A stretch of 10,518 nt of DNA from an uncultured Flavihumibacter sp. (GTDB lineage Bacteria > Bacteroidota > Bacteroidia > Chitinophagales > Chitinophagaceae): contig CAMLRX010000156.1 in NCBI GenBank assembly GCA_946482545.1, forward strand, positions 1 through 10,518, written 5' to 3'. A program made the position numbers and the translations under genes. Every line of letters begins with the position of its first letter. Position 1 is the stretch's first letter. The notes beneath the pieces are model-generated. The model was not told where the DNA came from. It made no database searches and was given only the letters and a program-made list of their open reading frames with translations. Below are positions 1 to 6,352 of this stretch, in pieces.

Positions 1-23
1 AATCTGGCACGTAGCTGTGTAGG

Positions 24-887
24 CTAAAACCTGTTCAACGTAGAATCTATCTTATCCAACCCTATATCAGTAGCCCCGTTGTTCTTATTAAAGATCATCT
101 CTTCTTTTTCCTTCACCACCACGGGGCGTAGTTTGGTAAGTGGTAATATTTTCGGTTTATCTTCAGCGTTAGACGCGATACTGGATGAGTCTGCTTTTTG
201 CGGGAAACGAAGCTTCATGAAAGGACCGAACTGTTCATTGTTGGGCTTCACTTCCGCTTTCCCTTTTTTCACGGACACCTTCACCACGCTATCTGCGGGA
301 GAGGCTGATATTTTAAATTGAGAACCTTTTGCTGTGGCGACGATGTCTTTTGTTTTGATGATCAGTGGCTGGCTTTTTTCACCGAGTGTAAACGATGCTT
401 CTCCTTCCAGATATACAGTTTGGTGTACCTGGTCCTGGTCGCATTCATCCAGCAGCAACCTGGATGAGCCGTTCAGTACAACTTCGGTGCCGTTGCTCAG
501 CATTACTACCGAACGTCCGGCATTGCCCGCTATGTTTGCGGATAACTTCGCATCTGCCACCGTGCGCCTGTTCAAACTGTATCCTATGCCCACGCCCACA
601 ACCAGGAACAATACACAAGCCGCTGCAGTACCGGCCCAAAGCCAGCGACGGCTGCGCATACCCACCAGTTTCCCTGTTTCTTTCTTTTCCTGCGCCAGCG
701 CGTTTTTCCATACAACTTCAAAAGCAGGCGGTTCCATGCCTTCAGCCCCTACTTCTTTCCACAACTCCTCTATAACAGCCAACACCGCCTCCCGGGATGC
801 ACTATCCGAAAGCCATTGGTTCACCAACTGGCGCTCTTCCTGCGTGGCCGTATTGTTGAAATACCGCCTGATGATTTCGTTTTCCAC
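24..887 (-). CDS. FecR-family anti-sigma factor (inner-membrane)
   Basis: Single-pass inner-membrane regulator expected to hold its partner ECF sigma factor until a signal arrives from an outer-membrane receptor. Seen in the 287-residue product: an N-terminal cytoplasmic helical anti-sigma region (about 1-75, with RYFNNTATQEERQLVNQWL), one membrane segment (about 82-103), and a periplasmic FecR beta domain (about 115-215, including GRSVVMLSNGTEVVLN, YLEGEASF and VVKVSVKKGKAEV). The start is a GTG; no ATG gives the conserved N-terminus. It lies 68 nt downstream of the sigma gene on the same strand, the usual sigma/anti-sigma order. Odd: Bacteroidota FecR proteins usually carry about 80 more C-terminal residues forming a DUF4974 domain. 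Here the FecR domain is followed only by a polar tail of about 70 residues with no recognisable DUF4974. The regulated SusC-like receptor, if present, would lie beyond position 1; this is inference. Confidence 0.92.
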   Translation of the reverse strand: MENEIIRRYFNNTATQEERQLVNQWLSDSASREAVLAVIEELWKEVGAEGMEPPAFEVVWKNALAQEKKETGKLVGMRSRRWLWAGTAAACVLFLVVGVGIGYSLNRRTVADAKLSANIAGNAGRSVVMLSNGTEVVLNGSSRLLLDECDQDQVHQTVYLEGEASFTLGEKSQPLIIKTKDIVATAKGSQFKISASPADSVVKVSVKKGKAEVKPNNEQFGPFMKLRFPQKADSSSIASNAEDKPKILPLTKLRPVVVKEKEEMIFNKNNGATDIGLDKIDSTLNRF

Positions 888-955
888 TTTTTCTTATTTA
901 ATCCCTCCCGGTATAGTAGAATACCCGCGAGTTAACGTTTGCACCTATTTGATTT

Positions 956-1522
956 CTAAAAAAAATAAAAAAAGTACACCAGTCCCCAATAGCCCTTCAT
1001 TTCCAGTTGCTTGCGGATATGCTTCAGGGCCTTGTTGAGCTGGTTCTCCACCGTACTTTTAGAGATGTTCATTTCTTCTGCTATCTGGGCGTTGGAATAG
1101 CCTTCCAGCCTGCTTTTCCGGAATACCTGCCTGCACCTGTCAGGCAGTTCATGGATGGTTTTGAGTAGAAACTGTTCCAGTTCATTGTCTTTCGCCGCTT
1201 CCCATGCCGGCCCCGCATCAATCTCCCGGAGGTACTTTTCCCACTGCGCATTTTTCCGGATATGGTTGTATATGAGGTTCCGGGCCACGGTAATCAGGAA
1301 TGGGCTGAAACCGGCTTCCGGATCAATCTTCTGCCTGTACAGCCATATCCGTACAAACGTGTCCTGTACTATTTCATCGGACTCTTCTTTCGAAAGTCTG
1401 AAACGCCTTGAGAAGGCCTGCAACCTGGGAGCATACTGCTCATACAGCGTTTTATAAGCAGCCGGATCGTCTGCTTTCAGTTGCTTAACCAATAAATATT
1501 CATTGTATCCTGCGTCTTTCAT
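956..1522 (-). CDS. ECF RNA polymerase sigma factor (Bacteroides-expansion type)
   Basis: Extracytoplasmic-function sigma-70 factor that directs RNA polymerase to a small regulon under control of the FecR protein encoded next to it. Seen in 188 residues: sigma region 2 at about 22-92 (YEQYAPRLQAFSRRF, DEIVQDTFVRIW, FLITVARNLIYNHIRK), and region 4 at about 120-172 (LPDRCRQVFRKSRLEGYSNA, then the helix-turn-helix EEMNISKSTVENQLNKAL). There are no extra C-terminal domains; the protein ends in an aromatic run (VYFFYFF), a hydrophobic tail typical of this family. The ATG is preceded directly by AAAGGGAG, an unusually SD-like sequence for this phylum. Distance to the FecR GTG is 68 nt without a terminator, so co-transcription is likely. 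By family knowledge the target is a TonB-dependent SusC/SusD uptake system for a glycan or iron chelate. The ligand cannot be told from this window. Confidence 0.95.
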   Translation of the reverse strand: MKDAGYNEYLLVKQLKADDPAAYKTLYEQYAPRLQAFSRRFRLSKEESDEIVQDTFVRIWLYRQKIDPEAGFSPFLITVARNLIYNHIRKNAQWEKYLREIDAGPAWEAAKDNELEQFLLKTIHELPDRCRQVFRKSRLEGYSNAQIAEEMNISKSTVENQLNKALKHIRKQLEMKGYWGLVYFFYFF

Positions 1523-1635
1523 CTCCCTTTAAAGATACCATCTATAATTTATTCCACCGGTACCGCTCCTTTTCCTTCCATACTTTTTCTCTTCCAATAT
1601 GCAATTAGGTACTCAGGTTTGAATCCCGGAAAGGA

Positions 1636-1647
1636 GCAGATATCTGC
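1636..1647. repeat. Perfect 12-bp palindrome in the divergent intergenic region
   Basis: GCAGATATCTGC is its own reverse complement. It lies in the 288-nt gap between the divergently transcribed sigma gene (starting at 1522) and the Gfo/Idh/MocA gene (starting at 1811), where a dimeric regulator could act on either side. No second copy was seen and it may be chance. I could not assign a convincing promoter to either gene in this gap. Confidence 0.2.
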
Positions 1648-1810
1648 CGTGGAATACTTTATACAAATCAGGGAAACCTGGCGGCATTGAATTCGGCCGC
1701 TGACAGCGCGGTATAGCTTTTGAGGTGCAAGTATAAAGGTTCGGTAATGCGAGTAAATTACTGAAAGAAACCATGTAAAATCGTACATTTCATATCAAAT
1801 ACACCTTGCC

Positions 1811-2908
1811 ATGAATAGCAGACGCTCCTTTCTTACCACGCTCGCAGGCTCTACCCTTGCGTTCCACCTGTTGCCTAAAGCGCAGGCCGCAACTAAATAT
1901 GATGGCCCGGTACTGCGCGTGGCGCTGATGGGACTGGGCGGCTACGCCAATCGCGTGGCGGAAGCCATGAAAGATTGTAAAAAAGCAAAGCTGACAGGCA
2001 TCATCAGCGGAACGCCCTCTAAAATCAAAGACTGGCAGCAACGGTATGGTATTGCTGAAAAAAACTGCTACAATTACGACAATTTCGATGCCATTAAAAA
2101 CAACCCGGATATTGACGCAGTATATGTAATTACCCCAAACGCGCTGCACCACCCGCATACCCTACGCGCGGCGAAAGCGGGCAAGCACGTGATTTGTGAG
2201 AAGCCGATGGCCGTGAATGCTAAAGAAGCAAAAGAAATGGTAGACACCTGCAACAAAGCCAATGTAAAATTGCTGATCGGCTACCGGATGCACTTTGAAC
2301 CGAAAACACTTGAGGTGATTAGAATGCGCAATGATGGGGAATTCGGGAAGGTACTTTTCTTCCAGGGATTGTGCGGCTTCCGCATCGGAGATCCCACACA
2401 ATGGCGGCTCAACAAAACACTGGCAGGAGGAGGTTCCATGATGGACATCGGTATCTACGCGCTCAATGGTGCACGTTATGTGGTGGGTGAAGATCCAACC
2501 TGGGTTACCGCCCAGGAAACGAAAACAAATCCTGAAAAGTTCAAATCCGGTGTGGATGAAACCATTCAGTTCCAGCTTGGGTTCCCCGGCGGCGCCGTGG
2601 CTTCCTGCCTCTCTACCTATAACATGAATAACCTCGACCGCTTTTTCCTCAACGGAGAAAAAGGTTTCGCCGAAATGCAGCCCTCCACCGGATACGGACC
2701 CATTAAAGGACGCACCCACAAAGGAGAACTCACCCAACCGCATATTACCCACCAGACCATACAACTGGAAGAAATGGCGGATATCATTCTTCACGGTAAA
2801 AAACCAATCGTTCCCGTAGACGGCACCGAGGGCTGGAAAGACATGGTAATTATAGACGCTATTTATGAAGCGGTGAAAACAGGGAAGAAAGTGCCCATCA
2901 AATATTGA
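1811..2908 (+). CDS. Tat-exported Gfo/Idh/MocA-family oxidoreductase
   Basis: NAD(P)-dependent sugar or cyclitol oxidoreductase related to periplasmic glucose-fructose oxidoreductase. The substrate is not known. Seen in 365 residues: an N-terminal twin-arginine signal (SRRSFLTTLAGSTLAFHLL, residues 3-21) with a likely cut near AQA-A (24-27); a Rossmann dinucleotide motif GLGGYANRV (41-49); the family signature CEKPMAV with E130-K131-P132, whose lysine is the catalytic or cofactor-contacting residue in the family; and GGGSMMDIGIYAL (206-218), where D212 and Y216 have the Asp-x3-Tyr spacing of the glucose-fructose oxidoreductase active site. Length is normal and no defect is visible. It stands alone: the upstream neighbour is divergent and the next gene has its own promoter candidate. 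Tat export implies that the protein folds with its cofactor in the cytoplasm and works in the periplasm, as in the Zymomonas enzyme. Sugar acid or inositol metabolism is plausible but unproven. Confidence 0.9.
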   Translation: MNSRRSFLTTLAGSTLAFHLLPKAQAATKYDGPVLRVALMGLGGYANRVAEAMKDCKKAKLTGIISGTPSKIKDWQQRYGIAEKNCYNYDNFDAIKNNPDIDAVYVITPNALHHPHTLRAAKAGKHVICEKPMAVNAKEAKEMVDTCNKANVKLLIGYRMHFEPKTLEVIRMRNDGEFGKVLFFQGLCGFRIGDPTQWRLNKTLAGGGSMMDIGIYALNGARYVVGEDPTWVTAQETKTNPEKFKSGVDETIQFQLGFPGGAVASCLSTYNMNNLDRFFLNGEKGFAEMQPSTGYGPIKGRTHKGELTQPHITHQTIQLEEMADIILHGKKPIVPVDGTEGWKDMVIIDAIYEAVKTGKKVPIKY

Positions 2909-2949
2909 GGCCCTTTCGTTTCACCATACACGCCGTTTGTCTATTCCGC

Positions 2950-2980
2950 TTGTTATTTCAATCGGGTTCCCTTAATTTTA
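2950..2980 (+). promoter_or_regulatory. Candidate Bacteroidota sigma-A promoter for the saccharopine dehydrogenase/DUF1338 operon
   Basis: TTG at 2950-2952, a 20-nt spacer, then TAATTTTA at 2973-2980. This fits the -33 TTTG / -7 TAnnTTTG pattern of the phylum except for the last base. Transcription would start near 2986, giving a leader of about 155 nt before the ATG at 3142. Assigned by eye only. Confidence 0.4.
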
Positions 2981-3008
2981 GTACCCTAAACAATTTTGAA
3001 GCACAGGA

Positions 3009-3080
3009 ATGAATGTTCACCTCAACATACTCTTCGCTTATATGGCCTTTCTGCGGAGCGCCTGTGCCAACGTGCCCTGA
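3009..3080 (+). CDS. Possible 23-aa leader peptide (uncertain)
   Basis: An ATG just after AGGA opens a 23-codon ORF (MNVHLNILFAYMAFLRSACA, then NVP) in the presumed leader of the saccharopine dehydrogenase operon, about 23 nt after the predicted transcription start. Its TGA overlaps the ATG of the next tiny ORF (TGATG at 3078-3082). The peptide is hydrophobic in the middle and has no lysine run, so a classical lysine-attenuation role is not supported. An ORF of this length arises easily by chance. Confidence 0.15.
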   Translation: MNVHLNILFAYMAFLRSACANVP

Positions 3081-3145
3081 TGGAGGATTTTTTCAGCATT
3101 TACTCTGTTAATTCCATCATTCAATTTATTAAACCAACAACATGA
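3080..3145 (+). CDS. Possible 21-aa leader peptide overlapping the saccharopine dehydrogenase start (uncertain)
   Basis: A 21-codon ORF (MEDFFSIYSVNSIIQFIKPT, then T) starts on the stop codon of the preceding tiny ORF. It ends in a TGA that overlaps the ATG of the dehydrogenase gene (ATGA at 3142-3145). Overlaps of this kind are seen in translationally coupled genes, but the length is too short to separate it from chance. No family is recognised. Confidence 0.12.
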   Translation: MEDFFSIYSVNSIIQFIKPTT

Positions 3146-4209
3146 CAAACGTTGCTGTTATTGGACTTGGTAAAGTGGGCTCCCTTGTGGGCACTTTGCT
3201 GAGCGATCTTTTTACCGTTACCGGCCTCGATCAGAAACTGCCATATACCGAATTGCCTTTCGCTGTTGAAACAGGCAGCGTTTCCGATGTAACTTTCCTG
3301 GAATCCTTCCTGCAATCAAAAGATGCGGTGGTTTCCTGCCTGCCTTATAACCTCAATCTCCCCGTGGCCAAAGCCGCGCACAAACTGGGCATTCATTATT
3401 TCGACCTTACGGAAGATGTACCCACCACTTCGGCGATCCGTGAAATGGCAAAGACATCAAAAGGTGTAATGGCGCCGCAATGCGGACTGGCACCAGGTTT
3501 TATTGGTATCATCGGTGCCGACCTGTACAACCGGTTCACCAAACTACGTGATGTGGAACTGCGTGTGGGCGCTTTACCACGTTATCCCAACGGGTTGATG
3601 GGGTATTCGTTTACCTGGTCGCCAGCCGGTGTAATCAACGAATACATCAACGATGCGGAAGTGATCCATAACGGTATCCGTAAAATGGTGCCCTCTCTCG
3701 ATGGAACGGAAATGATCAATATTGAAGGACAGGAATTTGAAGCGTTCAGCACCAGTGGCGGATTGGGTACGATGTGTGAAACGCTGGAAGGAAAAGTGGA
3801 TACGCTGAACTACAAAACAATGCGTTATCCGGGTCATGCGAAACTGATGCGTTTTCTTTTGTATGAACTGATTCTGAAAGAAAAAAGAGAACTGGTAGAA
3901 GAAATTCTCACCCAGGCCAAACCGCCGGTACGGGAGGATGTTGTATATGTATATGCAGTAGTGGAAGGCTGGAAAGGAACGGAAATTGCACGGGAAGAAT
4001 TCTACCAGGCTTACCATCCCATCACCATCAACGGAAAGGAATGGCGCGCCATCTCCTGGACCACAGCGGCTTCCGTGGCAGCGGTGGTGGAAATGGTAGC
4101 AGCGGGTACACTTCCGCAGAAGGGATTCATTAAGCAGGAGGAAATCGGCTTTCAAGATTTCCTGAACACAAAGAACGGAAGCCTGTATAAAAAAGCACAA
4201 CAAAAGTAA
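3142..4209 (+). CDS. Saccharopine dehydrogenase-family enzyme (lysine catabolism)
   Basis: NAD(P)-dependent enzyme of the Lys9 / lysine 6-dehydrogenase group, expected to yield 2-aminoadipate 6-semialdehyde from saccharopine or directly from lysine in the cytoplasm. Seen in 355 residues: an N-terminal Rossmann fold beginning at residue 2 with GLGKVG (8-13); VVSCLPYNLNLPVAKAA as the next strand/helix pair; the family-typical QCGLAPGF (113-120) joining the nucleotide and substrate domains; and TMRYPGH with Y229-P230-G231-H232. There is no signal peptide. Length fits the single-domain bacterial enzymes, not the fused LKR/SDH of plants and animals. The ATG at 3142 is the only start that gives the full Rossmann strand. 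The next gene begins 5 nt after the stop, and its predicted function lies further down lysine degradation. Whether saccharopine or lysine is the real substrate cannot be decided here; no lysine-ketoglutarate reductase gene is present. Confidence 0.88.
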   Translation: MTNVAVIGLGKVGSLVGTLLSDLFTVTGLDQKLPYTELPFAVETGSVSDVTFLESFLQSKDAVVSCLPYNLNLPVAKAAHKLGIHYFDLTEDVPTTSAIREMAKTSKGVMAPQCGLAPGFIGIIGADLYNRFTKLRDVELRVGALPRYPNGLMGYSFTWSPAGVINEYINDAEVIHNGIRKMVPSLDGTEMINIEGQEFEAFSTSGGLGTMCETLEGKVDTLNYKTMRYPGHAKLMRFLLYELILKEKRELVEEILTQAKPPVREDVVYVYAVVEGWKGTEIAREEFYQAYHPITINGKEWRAISWTTAASVAAVVEMVAAGTLPQKGFIKQEEIGFQDFLNTKNGSLYKKAQQK

Positions 4210-4214
4210 GGGAC

Positions 4215-5123
4215 ATGGCAACTGCAAATACACCACTGGATTTTGTACTGAATGGACTGATGGAGCGCTACCGCGAACGTGTACCACATGTGAAGGCCAT
4301 TACCGATGCTATGGTGAAAGAAGGTATTATCAGCGATGCTTTCGCTATTGAGAACGACCATATCGCGTTCCGCACAATGGGTGTGCCCCAATTAGGTATT
4401 CAGTCTTTCGAAAAGCTATTCCTCCATTACGGCTATACCAAAAGAGACGCGTACCATTTTACGGAGAAAAAACTCAACGCATTCTGGTACGCACCGCCCG
4501 AACCGCATTATCCCCGGATATTTGTGAGTGAACTGCGTGTGAACGATCTTTCGGCCGAAGCACAAAGGATCATCCGCTCTTATACGGATGAAGTCTTTTC
4601 CGATCCCGTAGATGCTCTTGACCTGAACGATGGAAAAGCGGTAGACCATTTCCTGCACAGCGCCTTGTGGCGCACGCCAACGCTGGAAGATTACAAAACA
4701 CTGGCCGCGGAAAGCGAATATGCCGCATGGGTGATCTACAACCGGTATTACCTGAACCATTTCACCATCTCCGTGCACAACCTTCCGGAAGGTTACAATA
4801 CGGTGGCTCAGTTCAATACATTCCTGGAGCAACACGGGTTTCCCCTGAATGATTCGGGCGGAAAGATCAAACAAAGTCCAGACGGAGGTTTGTTGCAAAG
4901 CGCCACCGTTGCAGGTAAAGTAGAAGCTACTTTCTCCGGTGGAGAAAAAATGATGATCCCGGGTTCTTATGTCGAATTCGCGGAGCGAAGAGTACTCCCT
5001 GAATTCGTGCACCTTCCGAAGGAAGCAATTCAAAGGGAACACCGCCGCGAAGGATTTGAAGCCGGTAACGCCGATAAAATATTTGAAAGCACTTACAGTA
5101 CGCAAACCGAGCGGGAACAATGA
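4215..5123 (+). CDS. DUF1338 / HglS-like 2-oxoadipate dioxygenase/decarboxylase
   Basis: Predicted Fe(II)-dependent enzyme converting 2-oxoadipate, O2 and water to D-2-hydroxyglutarate and CO2, as shown for Pseudomonas putida HglS and the related plant FLO7 proteins. Seen in 302 residues: NDHIAFRTM gives H49 and R53 with the same H-x3-R spacing as the metal-binding His and 2-oxo-acid-binding Arg of HglS; NHFTISVHNLP gives H182; GSYVEFAERR gives E254. Together these supply a complete two-His/one-carboxylate iron site. The protein is much shorter than P. putida HglS (about 460 residues) but keeps these elements, so it looks like a compact form, not a fragment. It follows the saccharopine dehydrogenase-like gene by 5 nt and is followed by a terminator, forming a two-gene operon. 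That pairing strengthens the lysine-catabolic assignment; without it the DUF1338 call would be purely by similarity. No signal peptide, so cytoplasmic. Confidence 0.88.
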   Translation: MATANTPLDFVLNGLMERYRERVPHVKAITDAMVKEGIISDAFAIENDHIAFRTMGVPQLGIQSFEKLFLHYGYTKRDAYHFTEKKLNAFWYAPPEPHYPRIFVSELRVNDLSAEAQRIIRSYTDEVFSDPVDALDLNDGKAVDHFLHSALWRTPTLEDYKTLAAESEYAAWVIYNRYYLNHFTISVHNLPEGYNTVAQFNTFLEQHGFPLNDSGGKIKQSPDGGLLQSATVAGKVEATFSGGEKMMIPGSYVEFAERRVLPEFVHLPKEAIQREHRREGFEAGNADKIFESTYSTQTEREQ

Positions 5124-5141
5124 GAAAACAATAACCAAAAC

Positions 5142-5168
5142 GAAGCCCCGGCATCCAGCCAGGGCTTC
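5142..5168. terminator. Bidirectional intrinsic terminator between convergent genes
   Basis: GAAGCCCCGGC (5142-5152), a 5-nt loop, then GCCAGGGCTTC (5158-5168). The stem is 11 bp, with one C-A mismatch read on plus and a G-U wobble read on minus. Plus-strand RNA continues with UUCUUU; minus-strand RNA continues with GUUUUGGUUAUUGUUUU. It lies 18 nt after the DUF1338 stop and 18 nt past the end of the opposing gene, so it probably ends both transcripts. Confidence 0.8.
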
Positions 5169-5186
5169 TTCTTTATCCAACACCAA

Positions 5187-6050
5187 CTATCCTCTTCTTC
5201 TTCCGGGCGTGCGCACCACGCGTACCTTATGCCCGTTGTGTCCATGGTAAGTAGTGACCCTCGTGGAACGTGTGCGCAGGGGCGTGTAATAACGGTGCGA
5301 CCTTACGGTACGGTGCTGGTGCACGATCACATACTGCGGGCGGTAATGACTGCGTCTTGGATAAAACACCTGCACCGGAACGGGTCTCCACGGACGGTAT
5401 CCAACGGGGCGGCGGTTCCAGCCCCAGGGCGATACCCATGGACGGTAATGCGGCGCATACACCCTCACTACAATCGGCCATGACCATACATTTACCACGA
5501 TCCTGTCGGGGGCGAGTTCAGGGAAATAACCATCGGGGCCGTAGCCATTGCCCCCTTGCGGCTGAAAATAATTGGACCGGCGTTCTTCTTCAAAAGGTTC
5601 AGCAATATTATCGTCGCCGAATAATTCCTCATCACCCACGATCTGGATCATGGCGCTCTCCCGCCCCGTACGCTCCAGTTCAATCACGGCGATATCCTGT
5701 GCATCATCCTGGCTGAAAGGCACCTGCAGAACAAAGAGATGGTCCTCTCCTTCCATGCGTTCCACCACACGGATGTAATCCGTAACACCGTTCCTGTCGA
5801 GGTCCAGGTTGTTTACATCGTTGTCAGGAGTATTCAGCATTTGTTCGAAAGCTTCGGGTGTGGATGACCGCTTGAACATATCCAAAGCGCCTTCCAGACT
5901 GAATTGTTCGTTGGGAGAAGCATATTTTTCAGAAGAACGGCGGCTTTGTGCCGAAGCAGTATCTGCGTTTAAGGTGGTAAAAACCATCATACCAAGGAGT
6001 AACTTACTTGTATTCATAACCATTGATTTGGTGGTATGAAGCAAGTGCAT
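5187..6050 (-). CDS. Secreted protein of unknown function with DxDxNG loop and basic-aromatic tail
   Basis: I recognise no characterised family, although similar exported proteins with an NLDLNGDGxxDYIRV-type segment occur in Bacteroidota. From the longest start there are 287 residues. A signal peptide (hydrophobic core about 17-28, likely cut after TASAQ near 35) is followed by an acidic globular part (about 36-175). This contains NNLDLDRNGVTDYIRVVER, whose DLDRNGVTD resembles a calcium-binding EF-hand or dockerin loop, and then alternating strands (LFVLQVPF, IAVIELER, SAMIQIVGDEELFG). A hydrophobic strand segment (RIVVNVWSWPIVVRVYAP) leads to a C-terminal region of about 80 residues dominated by Arg, His, Pro, Tyr and Trp, ending GRRRG. 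The strongly basic tail suggests contact with an acidic polymer such as LPS or extracellular DNA; this is inference. Start is uncertain: ATGs at 6050, 6023 and 6017 all precede the signal core, and 6017 (MNTSKLLLGMM) gives the most typical signal peptide. Confidence 0.8.
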   Translation of the reverse strand: MHLLHTTKSMVMNTSKLLLGMMVFTTLNADTASAQSRRSSEKYASPNEQFSLEGALDMFKRSSTPEAFEQMLNTPDNDVNNLDLDRNGVTDYIRVVERMEGEDHLFVLQVPFSQDDAQDIAVIELERTGRESAMIQIVGDEELFGDDNIAEPFEEERRSNYFQPQGGNGYGPDGYFPELAPDRIVVNVWSWPIVVRVYAPHYRPWVSPWGWNRRPVGYRPWRPVPVQVFYPRRSHYRPQYVIVHQHRTVRSHRYYTPLRTRSTRVTTYHGHNGHKVRVVRTPGRRRG

Positions 6051-6056
6051 CCTTTT

Positions 6057-6093
6057 GGTTTAACGGGTTTTCGTAAAACGAAATGGTTTAACC
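6057..6093. promoter_or_regulatory. Operator-like element: palindrome between two direct repeats
   Basis: TTTCGT (6069-6074), 3 nt, ACGAAA (6078-6083) form an inverted repeat. It is flanked by two exact copies of GGTTTAAC at 6057-6064 and 6085-6092, whose starts are 28 bp apart. The element sits directly upstream of the first ATG (6050) of the secreted-protein gene, where a repressor or activator site would be expected. No regulator is identified, and chance in AT-rich DNA is possible. Confidence 0.3.
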
Positions 6094-6318
6094 TTCCGTT
6101 ATAAAAATTCATTAACAAGCCAGCTATTTAGGATATCCAACCAAAACCTATAAGTACTGGAAGTTTACATGGTGGCTTCCCTATTGCTTTTTGTTTTTGC
6201 CGATACGAGTACAAAACATTTTTAGCGACTAAATCCTTGCGCTAAACCACATTGCTTGAGTTGGCGTGTCGAGAGCAATAAATCATACAACATCGCTTAC
6301 CGGTCCCATCTCGTGATG

Positions 6319-6350
6319 CCCCTCTCCCCCCGGGAGAGGGGTTGGGGTGA
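6319..6350. repeat. GC-rich hairpin repeat (REP-like) abutting the SDR stop codon
   Basis: CCCCTCTCCC (6319-6328), a CCC loop, and GGGAGAGGGG (6332-6341) form a perfect 10-bp stem, followed by TTGGGGTGAGG that runs to the SDR stop at 6353. From memory, the composite motif resembles a dispersed intergenic repeat seen in many unrelated bacterial genomes. Lying right after a stop codon, it could stabilise the 3' end of the mRNA or attenuate transcription. There is no U-tract on either side, so it is not a classical intrinsic terminator. Confidence 0.65.
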
Positions 6351-6352
6351 GG

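Larger units (their letters stand above)
6051..6352. other. Intergenic region, 302 nt
   Basis: AT-rich spacer upstream of the secreted-protein gene and downstream of the SDR gene, both on the minus strand. It holds the operator-like element at 6057-6093 and the hairpin repeat at 6319-6350, described separately. Between them (6094-6318) I see no ORF, tRNA or clear terminator. No convincing TTTG-N20-TAnnTTTG promoter was found for the minus-strand gene starting at 6050. Confidence 0.6.

Noticed and set aside
334..1038. Long plus-strand ORF (234 codons) opposite the FecR gene
   Set aside because: It runs antisense to a clear FecR gene, crosses into the sigma gene, and its product is a low-complexity Ser/Thr/Pro-rich sequence with no domain.
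1549..1788. 79-codon minus-strand ORF between the sigma gene and the Gfo/Idh/MocA gene
   Set aside because: No recognisable domain, no promoter and an atypical residue mix. It fills the divergent promoter region and most likely arises by chance.
2162..2794. 210-codon minus-strand ORF inside the Gfo/Idh/MocA gene
   Set aside because: Antisense shadow; the plus-strand reading carries all family motifs, including EKP and the Rossmann signature.
3574..4287. 237-codon minus-strand ORF opposite the saccharopine dehydrogenase gene
   Set aside because: Its His/Phe/Cys-rich product has no domain and spans the junction of two well-supported plus-strand genes.
4416..5186. 256-codon minus-strand ORF opposite the DUF1338 gene
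   Set aside because: It would have to read through the bidirectional terminator at 5142-5168 and has no domain. The plus strand encodes a protein with conserved active-site residues.
5270..5716. 148-codon plus-strand ORF opposite the secreted-protein gene
   Set aside because: Complement of the Arg/His/Pro-rich codons of the real gene; no start context or domain.
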